Below, piece by piece: positions 33,803-44,454 of a stretch of DNA of 64,000 nucleotides. A program made the translations under genes and the position numbers. Under the pieces are notes generated by a model that ran no database searches, was not told the origin of the DNA, and worked only from the letters and a program-made list of their open reading frames with translations. Source of the stretch: Agarophyton chilense (taxonomy: Eukaryota; Rhodophyta; Florideophyceae; Gracilariales; Gracilariaceae); the NCBI GenBank assembly GCA_030374765.1, contig JARGXX010000002.1:1736001-1800000 (forward strand). Direction: 5' to 3'. Each line of letters begins with the position of its first letter. Within the stretch, counting starts at the first letter, position 1.

Positions 33803-34787
33803 AATGCCCTTCACGGGGGTTTCTTCCCAGGACTTAGAGATTTCGCTCGCTTGAGGACTAGCTTGGTCTATGACAGGCTATACCGCTATTGCGTGCCGAC
33901 GGCCGGTTAGGACCGGAGGTGCAAACTGGTGGAACACGTGGACTGCACGGATGCCGACGCTCAAGTGCGAGGCGTGCCACACGTGGCCCGGATTCTACCT
34001 AATGGTTAGTATTATTTAGTATTATTTAGTAATTTTTAGTATTTATTTAGCTGCGCTATCGCTATTTAGTGTCTATTTTTCGGGCGCGCACCCACTGTCA
34101 GGGGCCGCGCTCCACACTACTCAGGAGGTTGAGTACTGCTCCCCAGTAAACACCCTCTTGGGAGATCCCAAGGAGGGAGTTTTGGCACTGAACTCTTCGC
34201 CTTCGGCGCGTCTTCACCGCATACTGCGTGAGCGCCCGTCGCACGTTAGTTCATCCACCCCTCTGTCGACCAGAGAGCTCCCACCACCGTGGGTTCATAT
34301 TTAATCGCCGACACTTGTCGTAGTCTCGCCCCTGTATAGGGTTTCGCCCCCGTTTTCCTCGTGTTCTCCTTTTTGGCTCTCGTGAGTGGCCGCCCCACTC
34401 ACCCCGCTCGTCCACCTCATACCAGTGTTTCCTCGCTCCTTTTCCGACAATCGCCGTGGTACCGCTCCGCCTAGGATTGGTCAAACCCCGCACTGTGCCG
34501 TGCTCACCTAAACACTCTAGGTATATCCCGCCGGATTGGCCTCGGTCTTACACCCGACTTCGTCTTGCCTTTCCAGAGTGGCTCTGTTTCTGTGCTCCGC
34601 TGGGACGCGTCTCCTCCGCCTGAGGCGTGTCTCTCAAGAGAGGAAGATCCCGAACATCTTCGTGGTGTCTCCGCTCCAAGCGTTGTCCTACATCACGCAA
34701 TAGCGGTATAGATCGTCATAGACCAAGCTAGACCTCAAACGAGCGAAATCTCTAAGTCCTGGGAAGAAACCCTCTTAAAGGGCATCA
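33803..34787. mobile_element. 985-bp element with long terminal inverted repeats
   Basis: The ends 33,803-33,895 and 34,694-34,787 are inverted copies. Over the inner 79 bp (33,817-33,895 against 34,694-34,772) only 5 positions differ. Shared words include TTTCTTCCCAGGACTTAGAG and CTATACCGCTATTGCGTG. No coding frame fits a transposase, so it may be a foldback or MITE-like non-autonomous element, or two inverted LTR fragments. The interior has an AT-rich TTTAGTATTA run at about 34,005-34,060 and a near-palindrome CCTCTTGGGAGATCCCAAGG near 34,154. Confidence 0.6.
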
Positions 34788-37029
34788 CCCTTCAGACTTT
34801 TTACACCGCAGATATCGCACGGCCCATTCCGGATGATGATTGGGTGTGGCTCGTCTTTATCTTTTTTGGCGCTTCCACAGCGTCTTCCCCATCTTCAACG
34901 CTCCTTGATTAGAGCGAACGAACCCTTTCCATTGCGATATCCGGCACGCGTTGGCCAGCTGTGAGAAGAACAGCCTCTGCTACGGAGACTTTTGTCGTAG
35001 CTTCGGCCTTCTTCTACTTGAAGACATCTATCTTGTTGACTACGTCTTGCAAAAGCTGCTAAAAATAGCCAAACTCTTCCCCGCAACCAGAACCAGCTTT
35101 GTTTTCACATTCCGCCTCACGAAACTTCTCTATCATTAGGTTGAAGCGATCTTGGCAGTATTTGCCATCAGTTCTCCATTCGAACAGGTTGAATGCGTTA
35201 ATGTTCTTTGAAATATCTTAGAAAAGAACTAGGGTCTGTCCATGAAACGCACAATCAGCAACTTTGGCTTGGACCTCTTTTAAAAGCGCTAAATCAAGAT
35301 TAAGTATGAGATAGCGGCGAGGGGGCCCAATGCGGTTCATATTAAGGTTTAGGAGAGTTTTCGGAGTGGTTCCCTTACTTGTGGACCGCGCTGTAGTTGG
35401 CCAGTGTATAGAAGTGCTTGAGAGAGCCTGATTCGGCATTGAAGGTTCTACAGCTGTCGGTGGTGCAGCAGAGGGGTGTATCAGGGACCAAAAAACGACC
35501 AGAAGGAGCTTGATGTATCACGAGCGCAGATAATTGGTTTGGAGGAGACATGATGTGGGTTGTGCCCTGGCTGTCTATGGTGGTGGTATACCTGCTCGAT
35601 CTACCAAAGAAGTACTTCAGTAAATCAATGCAAACACTGATTTTTATTTTCATCATATCGGTGCGAGCTTTGCAACTATAAATCTGTACCAAATTTTCTA
35701 CAGAAAAATTATTGTTCGGTGTTTGCCATAACACACAATTAACCCCTACACTTATCATAGAACGTGTAACAGTAGAATTTTAAAATAGGTTATGATCATT
35801 CTAGTATCTATTCGAGGGATGGCTTCATGTACGTTCAATTGGTGTTATATGATGCCATTTTTTATTTCTTGGTAATTAAGCAATAAATGAAATCTACAAG
35901 CTCTGCATATCTGGAATATATTGCCAAACACTCTACATTTGATGAGTTCAAAAATATTTGGTTGCTGTTTTTTTTCGACTATTCAAGTTAGCTAAAAACC
36001 CCCAGAAGTATATCGTTTTAAAGAAGTGTATTAAACTGTTTGAATAGAGTCACAAGGCTTATTCTCAAAGATAAAGATGTATGTTTTTTTTGTTTTCTTG
36101 CTTTCTGCTCTAAATTTGAAAACTCATATATTGAATGAGTTTCAGTTCCCTTTTAAGAGAAATTTCGGCCTCATATGAAGCCAAGCTGGCCTCAGGTGAG
36201 GCCAATCCTCCGGGCGTGTAGACACTAGCGATCAATACGGGAATTAGGGATATAATGGCTTTTCTGGGAGCAAAACAGTTTCTGAACTCAAAAAACTCGT
36301 TTTGGAGCTGTGTATGAAACAAAACTACCCTTCTAAAAAAAGAAACGATTTCGAACAGGTGCCTCGGTCATATAGAAACTAGCTAGCTAGCCGTTTCTCG
36401 AGTTCTGAAATTGTATTAACCACACCCGTCATTTAAGACAAGTCTCCTAACCATGAAGTGAGCAGTTGGTTCTATTGAACTGTTGCTTTGGTTTTGGGAG
36501 CCAGAAAAAAAGAGGTTTTAACTTAAATCTTAGCCTCGGCCATCGAAATCCAATGAGGGCAGACGAAGGGGTCTCAAGAGCTCTTTTGCACAAAAGAGCT
36601 CTAAAAGAGTTGTACATGAAGTAAGCTATAGGGTGAAAGTGGGCGGGAATTTCGAATATGGCGCTTGTGGCTTGAAACTGACTCAGTTCGGAGATAAGTG
36701 CTTCTCCTTGATTCTGAATATCTTCAGGTGCCAAACACATATCCCAACCCGGGGACACGTCTCAAGGTGACGACACACGAACATCTCTACCTCGGTCGTG
36801 AGCTCAGGCGTTTTGTCTTAATTATCGTTTTTTTTTCTACTGCTTCAACCAGCAGACGTCCTAATATAATTATGACCGAAAATTCCAAAGTGTGAGATAA
36901 GTGTCCTACCATAGTGCGGGAGAATACGGTTCGTGAAAGCCCAAAAACACAAGGGAGACTGTAGTGACTTCATTTGAGAGTGATCTGTCACTGTATAAAG
37001 GTGTCACTATGGCGAGAGTTTATCCTATT
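34788..37029. other. AT-rich spacer with no recognised gene
   Basis: Minus-strand frames at 35,375-35,758 (127 codons) and 35,218-35,439 (73 codons) could be one broken gene, but show no motif I know. The rest has short frames only. It marks the change from transposon relics to the cellular gene island. A perfect 26-bp palindrome lies at 36,577-36,602. Confidence 0.4.
36577..36602. repeat. Perfect inverted repeat, 12-bp arms
   Basis: AGAGCTCTTTTG and CAAAAGAGCTCT face each other across a 2-bp CA loop. It lies in noncoding DNA 428 bp downstream of the ferlin stop. It could form a hairpin in RNA or be a chance palindrome. Confidence 0.7.
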
Positions 37030-40000
37030 TTAATTATCAGCATCTTCATCCTCTCTGATAACTGTGGCTGCTTCTATTTCTGCCTGCATCCTTGCAGTTC
37101 GAGCTGCAGCCACCATCGATATACGAATAAGAACAAGCAAACCACAAACGCCTCCCGCAGCGTACCACTGCCATGGGGTCAACATAAACACGAATTGCAT
37201 AAACATTGGAAGGAAGGGAAAAATCAACAATATCGTAGCCAACGTCCATTGCAGGTTCTGAATGGAGCTGATAATCAGGTAGTTGAAGTAGGGAACTGGG
37301 TTATACAAAGAGAACGCAGCTGGTCGGAAAGGAACAGGCAAAACATAGTCTTGATGCTGTGTTTCTCTGTAACCGCCTCTGCCTTCGAAGCACTTCTTCT
37401 TGGCTGCCATTTCTGCGGTTGTCAATTCAAAAGATATTTGTATGCGAGTCTGAACATCGGGATGATTCGGATGCTCCATACTTAGCCACTGCTTCTTTTT
37501 GATGATTGGTTGCTTCGCTGTCACAATCTCGTCAAACAGAGATCGCAGCTTGATGTCGGCAACGGCGCAAAGTTGGTCCGAACCTAGCCCAAGGCTCGTG
37601 TCATCAAAGATTTGAAGCTTTAGGCGAGGTTTCACATCCAATGAAGGCAACTTTAAAGTCCACTTCAATCTCCAGTTATACTCCGCAACACCATCGGCAA
37701 CATACTTGCAAGTGTCTGTTCGTTTTTCATCTTCAGAACGATTGCCAAGACGGGCTTGAACATAAAACGCACAGAGCTTGGTTGGATCATTGTTTGCGAG
37801 TCGGTATGGCAACACACAATCCATGATCTTATAAACAACAACTCGCATTTCGTATGTCTCTTGTGGCGGCTTCGAGATCGGTACCTGACGGAACATTTTT
37901 GGTCTCTTATCAACTTCCTTTGCATCAAAAATGTCGATAAACATCTCTAACTGACCCTTGAGATTCACGGAGTCTTCTGAGAACAAGGAACGTGTTTCTA
38001 CAGGGGTTTTTGCCAGTGCTCGCCATGCAGAGTTGTACCAGCGCGCGTCAAGGTCGATGACTGTTTCGCCAACAGTTTCCGACCACCCAAAGCCTAATTT
38101 CCCAATATTCATTGGGAGTTCGCTCTGAACCCATCCTATTCGTGGGTTTCCTTCTTCGGTTCTTGTCATCATTGGATAGCTAATGGGCAAAACAGCTTCT
38201 GGAAGCATTCGATCTTTCACCTCAATGCGCACTGAACCGCCAGGCATCTTCACCCTACTCTCAAACACCTCGAAGAAGTTTGGGTTGTCATCGTCCATGA
38301 TGGGATCGTGCTTGTGAGTATAGAAGTCAGGATATCCACCGTAAAACCTGGCAGTTAGGTACGGGTTGCATTGGGAACCAATCTGCTGCAGATTTATACC
38401 GCGAAGCACATACACGCGAACCACAACTTCTGTCGGCACGAAGACACGACCAAATGAGCGTAGGGACGTCAAGCGAACTTTTCTCGTTTCCTCATCAGCT
38501 TTGTTTCCTACTTCGATGATATCGAGGCGGGCTTTGACCTTCCCAACAGCAGGGCGTGAACCTTCTAGAGCAGCTCGCTTCTTTTCCTTGTTAACTAAGG
38601 ACCGCGTACTCTGCAGCTCGTCCAAAGGAAGCACTGGTGGAACTCTCGCTCTGTTCCGTTGTCCTTGATCGGTGAACTGAAGATTGCCGATAGTATTACC
38701 CAACGACCGATTGTCTCCACGGAAAAGCAAGAACTCGCCATAAGCAGGCTCGCTGAAATCAGATTCAAGCTCTACGGGGCAGTAGCCTCGCACCCTCTTC
38801 AAATGCTTCGTTCCATCATAGTCAATCTTGTCGTCATCATATCCTAAAAGAGAAGAAAGAGAAACATCCTCACCGACCTCTATACCCAGCGTTTGGGCTA
38901 TATCAGGCATTACATCTGCAAGCACATCAGCTATCTTGTACTTCATAGCGCGAACGGGAGCAAGGGCAGCGAAGATCTTCTCTGTAACCGTGCTAACCTC
39001 CTGGAGCTCCCCCTTTTGTTCGTCTGTAATGCTCTTGTGTTTTTCCTTGCTCAAGAAACCAACTTTGAGAACATCCTTCGTTTCGTGCATTGTCAAGGTA
39101 CTTTTTCTTTCTAGACGCTCATGATGCTTGACTTCGTGAAGACGAAGCGACTTCGTACCTATTGGTTCTTCACCCGCGCGCTTTGCATTGCGCCTGAATT
39201 GATAGTTTCGATTGCTATCATATAGGCGTTCTGGTACTGGCGCATCTGTCCCAAAGGAGTCATCGATAAGTGTCTCCCCTGTGAGTAATCTCCGGTGATG
39301 TTCTGAAAGCCATTTCTCTAGTGGAACGCAAGCCGTTGCCACAACATCTACAACCTCCGAATGGTCGTAGTCAGCGAATACATAAATGTTGAGGGCTGGG
39401 GCTAGACGGAGATCCTCTGGAACTTGAATATCGAGGACCAGTACGTCTAGAATGTTGCAGTTTCCTTCATATGCACGCTGTTGTAGAATAGCGCCTTTCT
39501 TTGACTGTTCTTGTTTGAGCGAGGTAGCTGAAACGGCGCACTCTACCCACAATTTTCCAACTGCGTACCGCAGAAATTTGACATCCCGAAGACCCACCAC
39601 AGAAATTCTCAAGACAGAATCACAACGCACGGGAGATGGTGGCTCGGGCATAGGGCGCTCAATAGCCACCTCCGAAGAAATCAGCTGGAAATCGGCCAAG
39701 ATCTCACCCACTACTACGCTGGGATTCACGGAAAACACAGGGTACCACTTTGCAAACTCAAGGGAAGGTTCAACTGTATCTAGTTCTGCACAAGGAATGA
39801 TAGATCTTCCAAGATACTCCATGATATCTCCTTCGTCATCGTCATATATCAGAACATTTACGTTTGGTTTTCGTTGACCATCTCTCATGTTGATGTCCTT
39901 CACTTCCACTGCCTCTTCCCATAGTGGAGACACTGTTCGGGGACACGGAGCGGAAAATGCGCTTCTCCTATCTCCCATGGAAACCACAAATCTCGGATCC

Positions 40001-43000
40001 GAAAGGCCGTCGTCATCGGCAGCCGGTAGATTTCGTCCCTGGATAATGAAAGCTCGCAGCGTGTACGATCTCTGAGATCCTATCGGCATCGAGTATGTGT
40101 AGGTCTTCGGAACAGTTAACATTCGATACATCTCCTTGCCACTTGGGATCGTTCGAGGACTTGGTGACACAGTTTTCTTATTGACTGGCCTGATGTCATC
40201 TTCGGTATTCTGTTTTCCTTCGAGCTTCGAAGCATTATCGCTCTGGAGCGGGGAGTCATCGTTGAGCGAAAGTTCACTCCCTGATTCTCTTTTCGTTGGG
40301 TCATAACGTGAGAGATTGGCAAACATGAGGATGCTCCCCGGGACACTGGTATCATTCGCGTCCAAAACGTTATTTCCTGGGTAGTCCATGAACATCCATC
40401 TTGGATCTCTTTGACCGCATAATAAGTGCTTTGCAGGGAGCCTTAGAAATGCCTTTGGTTGCCATTCTGAATAATTATCATCTCCGTCCCTTTGTTCCGC
40501 CGCCGTTTCTTCCTTATCGGCCAGGCGCTCTTCCAAATCTTGCACGGTCGATGGCTTTCTAGCTGATAACGTTATGAACAGATCTGGAACCTGTTCAATG
40601 TCTTCGGGAAACTGTAAATTGGGAATGAAGACGGCAGATCGCTCTTGCCACTCGGCGCACATGCTTTGGATGGTTGGTTTCTCCATGGTCTCGCCAAAAT
40701 GATAAAGTCCAATTCGACCATCAAGACGGACAGACCACCCGTCTTTAAGAGGCAGCTCAGTTGCACGAAGAACACATACTTCCAGCTTGTAGAACTGAAG
40801 TGTTGGGCGGGGCGGCGGCGGACACGGTCGCACAAATGGTGCGCCGACATCACCTGGCTTTGCCCCCACACCAATGAGGACCCTTCCCCGGAATGCAACA
40901 CCCTTGTCATATGGGTCGGCCTCTCCCTGCGATTTCCCGTAGAAGTTGTATAAACGCGGTTTCATGAGCGCAACAGTCCGAACGCGATCACCTTCATCTT
41001 CATCATCTGCTGGGTCCCCACGAATAACAGCAGTGGTCATGTTCTTAAATAGCTCTTCGAACGAAACACTCACTTGTCCAATGAGCTTATCCGCTCTATA
41101 CGGATCTTGCAGGCGGGGCATCACTTTGTGAAACAGCTTCAAGTTGATCCCCTCTTGGGCAACACGTTCATTAATGATAGTGAGTGGTAGTACGTATTCG
41201 CAGTTCCAAATGACTCGCCTTTGCGGGTAAACCCGACAAGCACTACCAATATTTGGGTCTATGATATCTTTTGCTTCGGTAATAAATACCTTGGACCTCC
41301 GCTGCTCCCATCCGGAATAGTTAAATGATACATATCCACGAATTGCATCACGATAACTCGCTCCCACCATGTTGGGAAGCATGTCCGCCCATCCAACAGT
41401 AACGTGCACGGCCCAGTTCTGGTATGAAATCTTGGGTGCCTTGAGAAGGCTGCTCTTCAATAGATTCCCGGACGAAAGTTCTTCTGTGTCTTCAGTGTCG
41501 TCATGGTGAGGAGGAGAGCCACCAGGAGGCACTACCGTGATAGACAGTTTAATAAAACCTGCTGGGCGTTTACCTCCATTGGGATCTTGTAGTGCAAACC
41601 ACTTTCTGTAAACTTCATTGTCGGGAAGTTCGAGCATTCGCTTAGCATCCACAGTGTACATACCAATCTTTTTTGGTGCTCCGGTCCGATTCCAGTCCAT
41701 CACTTCGACTACGATCTTCTCGTTCTCAAATTCAAGCCCTGTGCGCACTCTGGAAAAGAAGAGCAGTTGGTTCACCATGCAGCTGAGCGTCTGCTTCTGG
41801 CGCCCGGTCTTCTTATTGATTCCCATGACGGTCGCCGACACGAACGGGTCAGAACTGCCTGAACCGTCAACCCCGCGCAAGTTTCGTAGCTCAAAGACAT
41901 TGACCCTGACCGTCCACTCCCCGTTGGGTAAGTGGCTAAGCAATTGTCGGTAGGAATAGCTGCTGCTATCGATAGGGGTGACTCTTGCCGAAGCGCGCAG
42001 TACGGCAGCACGGTACTGCTCACAGCCAATCGCATGTAGAGGAACTCGCAATTCGGAGCGTGTGATACCCTCGGTGTCTGTACCAACACCGATACGAAGC
42101 GCACTCATTCGGATTTCGCCAATAACGCTAGTCTGTGGTGAGCCCCGCATGAACCTTCTCGCACCGTCGTTTGCATAGATTGGAAGCCCATGGCGACCGC
42201 GAAGAACGAGTCGAATAGGTACATCAAAAAAGCCACCCTTGACTATGGTGGTGTCGGCTCGCAGCGGTAATCGGACTTCTCCCTGCAGGGTGTAGCTATC
42301 AAATGAAGCGCCAAACCCTTTCCAATCATCCGAAGTGGAAATGTCCCGGATGACAGAACGGTCAACAACCATACCGTTATAGATCCATTCCACCCAAACG
42401 CTCGTATACTTGGCATGCAACTCGGCCAAGTGTCTGAGACAAATCTCGACGTTAAAGAATTGCTCAAACATTTCGCCCGCGCCTTCTGAATGAGCCGTGA
42501 CGCGCTCGCCCACACGGTCATCGTCGAACTCGAGCCCGTCGCCCGCGGGTTGTGACACAAGCTCACCCGCCTCGGACACGACAAATGCCTGACCGCGGTC
42601 GCGTTTTTGAATAATGGAACCTTTCAATGGCGACTCAACGGCAGGCGAGGGCGAAAGCGCCGCAGATGGAGATACAGATGGCGACGAAACAGTGACCTGG
42701 TCCTCTTCCGTGACGCGAATTTCGCGAATCTTTGGGTCGTAGATCCATCCATTAATCTTCGCATTGATAGCAAGTAAAGGGGAGTAGCCCAGCTTTGGGG
42801 TGATCGTGCGGTCTAAGGCAACCAGAGCAGCGGTGATAGGCGGAAATATCTTGTCCAGCGCTTTGTAGACTTTGGGCATTTGCTTGTGCACTTGGGCGTG
42901 CATCTTACGCGAAAACTTGATGACGACGACATCAACTTGCATTGTAATTGGTCGCAGTGGTTCAATGTTCTTGACAGAGTTCCAAGCAAACACGAGAGCG

Positions 43001-43734
43001 AGACAGACGAGAATAGCGAGACAAAACCAAAAGCGCCATCCGAAGAAAGTCCATACGGTGACCAAGACTCGCATGAAAGGGGGCACGGCAATATACAGAG
43101 CGGTCTTGGTGTACATAAAGGCTATTGGCAAAATGGGGAAGATCAAGAGAATCCATGGTGTGTTGAGCGGCGAGTCGGCGTTTGATGTTCCTTTCATCTT
43201 CTCAACCTCGATGGCACGGTTGAGATCCTTCAAAATGGTGCCCGAGATGTCCACCTCCTTGATGGTGTCCACTTCGCGTGGAATGATCACCTTGGTGGAT
43301 TTGGCGGAAGAAAAGACGTTGACGACGCCTTCCTCGACAACACTGCCGACGGCGCCGACGCTGGAGACGGCGGTGCGGCCAACGCCCTCACCAGCGACAA
43401 GGGCGACATCGGTGACGCCTAATAAGCCGTAGCCGACGTCTTCCACCTTGTTGACGGCATTGTTGAACAATTGCTTCGCGAAGCGGACGGAGGGATTGGC
43501 GCGGAGCTTTGACTTGTAGACGGCGACCGGACCGGGAGATGGGCGCGGCTGGGATTCAGGGGGGCGCGATGATAGCAGGGTGAGACGAGGCTCGGAAAGG
43601 ACGGAAGAAGATTCGGTGGGGGTCGGGGTGAGGGGAGAGAAAGGTGTGTCCTGTAGCTCGCCGGGAAGCGGGGGGGTTTGAGGGTTGTCGTCTAAGTGGA
43701 GGGTGTTGTCTGGGGCGGCGTCATGGAGGGCCAT
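37030..43734 (-). CDS. Ferlin: multi-C2-domain membrane protein, 2,234 aa
   Basis: Ferlins are tail-anchored proteins whose C2 domains bind Ca2+ and phospholipid in membrane fusion and repair. C2-type blocks stand at about 605-740 (WTVRVNVFELRNLRGVDGS), 772-900, 978-1060, 1224-1320 (LRAFIIQGRNLPAADDDG), 1374-1475, 1769-1850 (VVRVYVLRGINLQQIGSQCN) and 1961-2070 (MRVVVYKIMDCVLPYRL). A FerB-like signature GVAFRGRVLIGVG lies near 945-957. ETVIDLDARW (1890) and GQLEMFIDIFDA (1927) match the linker before the last C2. The end (residues 2144-2215) has the ferlin NP-x-F-N-Y-L-I run and hydrophobic spans. Unusual are a Pro/Ser-rich N-terminus and a second hydrophobic pair at about 193-251. Several C2 domains keep few of the Ca2+-binding Asp residues; the 1224 domain (ADDDGLSDP, YDDDEGD) keeps them best. 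There is no intron. The length is usual for the family. Confidence 0.88.
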   Translation of the reverse strand: MALHDAAPDNTLHLDDNPQTPPLPGELQDTPFSPLTPTPTESSSVLSEPRLTLLSSRPPESQPRPSPGPVAVYKSKLRANPSVRFAKQLFNNAVNKVEDVGYGLLGVTDVALVAGEGVGRTAVSSVGAVGSVVEEGVVNVFSSAKSTKVIIPREVDTIKEVDISGTILKDLNRAIEVEKMKGTSNADSPLNTPWILLIFPILPIAFMYTKTALYIAVPPFMRVLVTVWTFFGWRFWFCLAILVCLALVFAWNSVKNIEPLRPITMQVDVVVIKFSRKMHAQVHKQMPKVYKALDKIFPPITAALVALDRTITPKLGYSPLLAINAKINGWIYDPKIREIRVTEEDQVTVSSPSVSPSAALSPSPAVESPLKGSIIQKRDRGQAFVVSEAGELVSQPAGDGLEFDDDRVGERVTAHSEGAGEMFEQFFNVEICLRHLAELHAKYTSVWVEWIYNGMVVDRSVIRDISTSDDWKGFGASFDSYTLQGEVRLPLRADTTIVKGGFFDVPIRLVLRGRHGLPIYANDGARRFMRGSPQTSVIGEIRMSALRIGVGTDTEGITRSELRVPLHAIGCEQYRAAVLRASARVTPIDSSSYSYRQLLSHLPNGEWTVRVNVFELRNLRGVDGSGSSDPFVSATVMGINKKTGRQKQTLSCMVNQLLFFSRVRTGLEFENEKIVVEVMDWNRTGAPKKIGMYTVDAKRMLELPDNEVYRKWFALQDPNGGKRPAGFIKLSITVVPPGGSPPHHDDTEDTEELSSGNLLKSSLLKAPKISYQNWAVHVTVGWADMLPNMVGASYRDAIRGYVSFNYSGWEQRRSKVFITEAKDIIDPNIGSACRVYPQRRVIWNCEYVLPLTIINERVAQEGINLKLFHKVMPRLQDPYRADKLIGQVSVSFEELFKNMTTAVIRGDPADDEDEGDRVRTVALMKPRLYNFYGKSQGEADPYDKGVAFRGRVLIGVGAKPGDVGAPFVRPCPPPPRPTLQFYKLEVCVLRATELPLKDGWSVRLDGRIGLYHFGETMEKPTIQSMCAEWQERSAVFIPNLQFPEDIEQVPDLFITLSARKPSTVQDLEERLADKEETAAEQRDGDDNYSEWQPKAFLRLPAKHLLCGQRDPRWMFMDYPGNNVLDANDTSVPGSILMFANLSRYDPTKRESGSELSLNDDSPLQSDNASKLEGKQNTEDDIRPVNKKTVSPSPRTIPSGKEMYRMLTVPKTYTYSMPIGSQRSYTLRAFIIQGRNLPAADDDGLSDPRFVVSMGDRRSAFSAPCPRTVSPLWEEAVEVKDINMRDGQRKPNVNVLIYDDDEGDIMEYLGRSIIPCAELDTVEPSLEFAKWYPVFSVNPSVVVGEILADFQLISSEVAIERPMPEPPSPVRCDSVLRISVVGLRDVKFLRYAVGKLWVECAVSATSLKQEQSKKGAILQQRAYEGNCNILDVLVLDIQVPEDLRLAPALNIYVFADYDHSEVVDVVATACVPLEKWLSEHHRRLLTGETLIDDSFGTDAPVPERLYDSNRNYQFRRNAKRAGEEPIGTKSLRLHEVKHHERLERKSTLTMHETKDVLKVGFLSKEKHKSITDEQKGELQEVSTVTEKIFAALAPVRAMKYKIADVLADVMPDIAQTLGIEVGEDVSLSSLLGYDDDKIDYDGTKHLKRVRGYCPVELESDFSEPAYGEFLLFRGDNRSLGNTIGNLQFTDQGQRNRARVPPVLPLDELQSTRSLVNKEKKRAALEGSRPAVGKVKARLDIIEVGNKADEETRKVRLTSLRSFGRVFVPTEVVVRVYVLRGINLQQIGSQCNPYLTARFYGGYPDFYTHKHDPIMDDDNPNFFEVFESRVKMPGGSVRIEVKDRMLPEAVLPISYPMMTRTEEGNPRIGWVQSELPMNIGKLGFGWSETVGETVIDLDARWYNSAWRALAKTPVETRSLFSEDSVNLKGQLEMFIDIFDAKEVDKRPKMFRQVPISKPPQETYEMRVVVYKIMDCVLPYRLANNDPTKLCAFYVQARLGNRSEDEKRTDTCKYVADGVAEYNWRLKWTLKLPSLDVKPRLKLQIFDDTSLGLGSDQLCAVADIKLRSLFDEIVTAKQPIIKKKQWLSMEHPNHPDVQTRIQISFELTTAEMAAKKKCFEGRGGYRETQHQDYVLPVPFRPAAFSLYNPVPYFNYLIISSIQNLQWTLATILLIFPFLPMFMQFVFMLTPWQWYAAGGVCGLLVLIRISMVAAARTARMQAEIEAATVIREDEDADN

Positions 43735-44454
43735 TTAGACGGGAGACGGGAGGGGAGAAGAGAGGAGGTGGATGGATTTCCGAAAGTTGGAATGGGAACG
43801 TCAAGGATTGAGAGAGGGGTGGGGACGGGAAAGGGGGAACAAAGAAAGAGGTGGAGGGGGATGGGAGGATGTGTGTGTGAGTGTGTGTGGCGGGGGGGCA
43901 GCACGGAGGGTTGATAGGCGGGACGGCGAGCAGTGCAGGGGAGGAGGGACGGTTGGGCGCTGACAGACGTGAAAGGCACGTCGATGGGGGCGAGGGGGAC
44001 GCGCACGAGAGAGTGCACGGCAACGTACCGAGGGGCGACGCGTGTGATAGAAGTGAGCTGCACAACCCAACAACGCACACAGATGTACGTCGAGCGCGGT
44101 CGGGCGCGAGTGCTACAGCATTATCTAAAATACTACCCGCCAGTGGCGGCGGCACCAATCACGCGTAACGGCCATGCGCAAAGCTGAAAAAAACGGCCAA
44201 GTCTCGCGCGCCACGTGTACATTGCATACGGCGTGTGGGGTGCTGCCATGACGCGCCGTTTTGTAAGCAAGCGCTGCTGTCGTGACATGACTTGGCTTTA
44301 TTACAACATGTCCTCGTGTCTGGCGTGGACGACGTGGGGAACGTGGAGGGTGGCGCGTGCGCGGCGCATGTGCGTGAGCGGCGCGCGTGTATGGCGCGTG
44401 TGTGCCACGACAGCTACGCTCGAGTGTCACAGCAGTGCGCGCGCGGCAACATGC
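43735..44454. other. Ferlin 5' flank, pyrimidine-rich leader
   Basis: On the minus strand the 130 bp before the ferlin ATG are almost all C and T (for example CCACCTCCTCTCTTCTCCCC). They also contain a TG/CA-rich run (about 43,870-43,890). No TATA box is clear. Open frames on both strands are long only because of high GC content, and I do not regard them as genes. Confidence 0.4.

Noticed and set aside
34150-34180. Hairpin CCTCTTGGG...TCCCAAGGAGG as a terminator or riboswitch
   Set aside because: This is a eukaryotic context, with no adjoining gene and no T run.
33539-34804. An LTR from TGTTACCACC to TTTTTACA downstream of the reverse-strand ORF
   Set aside because: Plausible ends only; no second copy in the window to compare, and the inverted repeat at 33,803-34,787 gives a better-supported boundary.
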